Assembly (NCBI GenBank): GCA_003567095.1
Contig: PXAQ01000158.1
Coordinates: 1 to 5,769, forward strand
DNA from: Phycisphaerae bacterium
Lineage (GTDB): Bacteria; Planctomycetota; Phycisphaerae; Sedimentisphaerales; Anaerohalosphaeraceae
Direction: 5' to 3'
Length of the DNA: 5,769 bases
Below, one piece after another: positions 4,684 through 5,769 of the stretch (the first letter of the stretch is position 1; the number at the start of each line of letters is the position of its first letter). The position numbers and the translations under genes were made by a program. The notes under the pieces were generated by a model, which saw only the letters and a list, made by a program, of their open reading frames with translations, ran no database searches and was not told the origin of the DNA.

Positions 4684-5550
4684 ATGGATGCATCGGTTTT
4701 TAATATGGGTGATATTGATGTGGCGTGGTGTCCGGGGTGTGGGGACTTTTTGATATTGAAGATCCTCAAGCAGGCGTTGTCGGAGCTGGATGTTGGGCCG
4801 GAAGCGTTGGTGATGGTTTCGGGGATTGGCCAGGCGGCCAAGATTCCCCATTACCTGCGGTGCCATACGTTTAACGGTCTGCATGGGCGGGCGCTGCCTG
4901 CGGCGTTTGCGATCAAGGCGTCCAATCCGCATCTGACGGTCATTGCCGAAAGCGGCGACGGGGACATGTACGGCGAAGGCGGCAACCACTGGATGCACAC
5001 CGTCCGCCGCAATCCCGACATCACCAATATCGTCCACAACAATATGGTCTATGGGCTGACCAAGGGCCAGGCCTCGCCGACGAGCCGGCGGGGGTTTGTC
5101 ACACCGGTGCAGGTCGGCGGAGTGGTCAATGAGCCGTTCAACCCGCTGGCGACGGCCATCGCGCTGGGTGCGTCGTTTGTGGCGCGGGCCTTTACCGGCG
5201 ACCAGAATCAGGCGAAAGAAATCCTCAAGCAGGCGATCACGCACACCGGCTATGCGCTGGTGGATATCTTTCAGCCGTGCGTGTCGTTTAACAAGGTCAA
5301 TACCCACACGTGGTTCAAGGACAACACCTATACGCTCGGCGAGGACCACGATCCGACCGACCGGCAGGCGGCGTTTCGGCGGGCCTGCGAGGAGTCCGAA
5401 GGCGGCAAGCTGCCGCTGGGGGTCTTTTACGTCAACCCGGACAAGCGGCCCTACAATGAATTGAAAGGCACATACAAAGACGACCCGAGGCCGTTGTGGC
5501 AGCGGCCGGTCGATGGCTATGCGCTGCGGGAGCTGGTGGCGTCGTTGTGA
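4684..5550 (+). CDS. korB: 2-oxoacid:ferredoxin oxidoreductase, beta (TPP-binding) subunit
   Basis: This 288-residue cytoplasmic subunit binds thiamine pyrophosphate and an iron-sulphur cluster and, with an alpha subunit, oxidatively decarboxylates 2-oxoacids (2-oxoglutarate or pyruvate) with CoA, passing electrons to ferredoxin. Visible motifs: WCPGCGD at residues 15-21 (Cys16 and Cys19, cluster ligands), the TPP/Mg2+ segment [14 protein letters not shown] at 89-102, [16 protein letters not shown] at 119-134 (the typical TPP core), and FQPC at 196-199, Cys199 being a further ligand. The usual third ligand in GIGC is Gln50 here (GIGQAAK), while Cys60 lies nearby. ATG 4684 is chosen because AGGAA at 4672-4676 sits 7 bases upstream; the ATG at 4666 would add six residues but has no ribosome binding site. 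Length fits KorB/OforB (about 270-300). No alpha subunit is adjacent. KorB is the likeliest call from the motifs; pyruvate versus 2-oxoglutarate specificity cannot be settled. Confidence 0.93.
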   Translation: MDASVFNMGDIDVAWCPGCGDFLILKILKQALSELDVGPEALVMVSGIGQAAKIPHYLRCHTFNGLHGRALPAAFAIKASNPHLTVIAESGDGDMYGEGGNHWMHTVRRNPDITNIVHNNMVYGLTKGQASPTSRRGFVTPVQVGGVVNEPFNPLATAIALGASFVARAFTGDQNQAKEILKQAITHTGYALVDIFQPCVSFNKVNTHTWFKDNTYTLGEDHDPTDRQAAFRRACEESEGGKLPLGVFYVNPDKRPYNELKGTYKDDPRPLWQRPVDGYALRELVASL

Positions 5551-5572
5551 GCGTTATCTTGCAGTGGGGCGT

Positions 5573-5590
5573 GATGGGCTAAAGCCCATC
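5573..5590. repeat. REP-like palindrome between the converging genes
   Basis: GATGGGC (5573-5579), TAAA, GCCCATC (5584-5590) is a perfect 7-bp inverted repeat about 20 bases after the oxidoreductase stop codon; flanking GT and TAC allow one more bulged extension. There is no T-tract, so it is a poor intrinsic terminator. The GGGCT-AA-AGCCC core resembles short dispersed palindromes known in many genomes, but dispersal cannot be seen from one copy. Confidence 0.5.
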
Positions 5591-5625
5591 TACGGTTAGC
5601 GGCAATGCGCTTGACGCACGAAACC

Positions 5626-5664
5626 AAAAAAAAGGCCCCGGCCTGTCGAATGGGCCGAGGCCTT
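5626..5664 (-). terminator. Strong intrinsic terminator of the minus-strand gene
   Basis: On the minus strand a 12-bp stem, AAGGCCTCGGCC with GGCCGGGGCCTT (one U-G pair), encloses a short loop and is followed by an uninterrupted run of T (the A8 at 5626-5633 read on the other strand). It lies just after the stop codon at 5684-5686. On the plus strand the stem is followed by TTAAGG, not a T-tract, so it works mainly for the minus-strand gene. Confidence 0.88.
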
Positions 5665-5683
5665 AAGGTGTCCCTCCGTTGTT

Positions 5684-5769
5684 TTATTCTTCGAGTTTTT
5701 TGATGCGCGGCTGTGGTGAACGCGGTGAGGGGACGTCTGTCTCCTGCAGATAGCGCATCTCATTGGCAG
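5684..5769 (-). CDS. C-terminal end of an unidentified protein (cut by window edge)
   Basis: The minus strand carries an open frame entering from the window edge and ending at TAA (rc of 5684-5686), giving 27 residues that end IKKLEE after a Pro/Ser/Arg stretch SPRSPQPR. The reading frame is chosen because it runs straight into a stop directly ahead of the strong terminator at 5626-5664. The tail looks like a flexible linker with a charged end. Too little is visible to name a family. Confidence 0.5.
   Translation of the reverse strand, partial: ANEMRYLQETDVPSPRSPQPRIKKLEE

Noticed and set aside
4663..5349. 228-codon minus-strand open frame opposite the oxidoreductase gene
   Set aside because: The plus strand carries unmistakable TPP and Cys motifs; the opposite frame is a by-product of GC-rich codons.

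Overview
The window looks like a chromosomal segment from a Gram-negative bacterium, most likely a planctomycete of the Phycisphaerae type. This is inferred from the combination of a PEP-CTERM sorted surface protein ending in PEPAT-LLLLALGGLA-PYRKR, a secreted single-cysteine redoxin, a PilT-like ATPase and a ferredoxin-dependent 2-oxoacid oxidoreductase subunit, the last pointing to anaerobic or microaerobic metabolism. No gene here is a strict taxonomic marker, so the assignment is tentative.

Layout. (1) Positions 1-490, minus strand: the 5' part of a PilT-family twitching/secretion ATPase, cut by the window edge just after its Walker A motif, with a good promoter and ribosome binding site. 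(2) Positions 491-843: a divergent intergenic region holding promoters for both flanking genes. (3) Positions 844-1488, plus: an exported protein of unknown function. (4) Positions 1655-3307, plus: a 550-residue PEP-CTERM protein built from about 21 tandem units of 18 residues, predicted to form a beta solenoid; part of it arose by a recent 108-bp duplication. (5) Positions 3308-3835: a 528-bp gap with no convincing gene but two clusters of RNA-like inverted repeats, one of them a compact three-way-junction-like fold in the leader of the next gene. (6) Positions 3836-4504, plus: a membrane-anchored or secreted thioredoxin-fold redoxin. (7) Positions 4684-5550, plus: the beta (TPP-binding) subunit of a 2-oxoacid:ferredoxin oxidoreductase, without an adjacent alpha subunit. 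(8) Positions 5684 to the edge, minus: the C-terminus of an unidentified protein, followed by a strong intrinsic terminator in the gap where it converges with the oxidoreductase gene.

The genes do not form an obvious operon. Each has its own spacer of 130 to 530 bases, several with a recognisable promoter of the TTGNNN-17/18-TATNAT kind, and they appear to be independently transcribed. The most unusual content is the 18-residue repeat protein and the structured untranslated stretch between it and the redoxin. I found no CRISPR array, insertion sequence, tRNA or rRNA.
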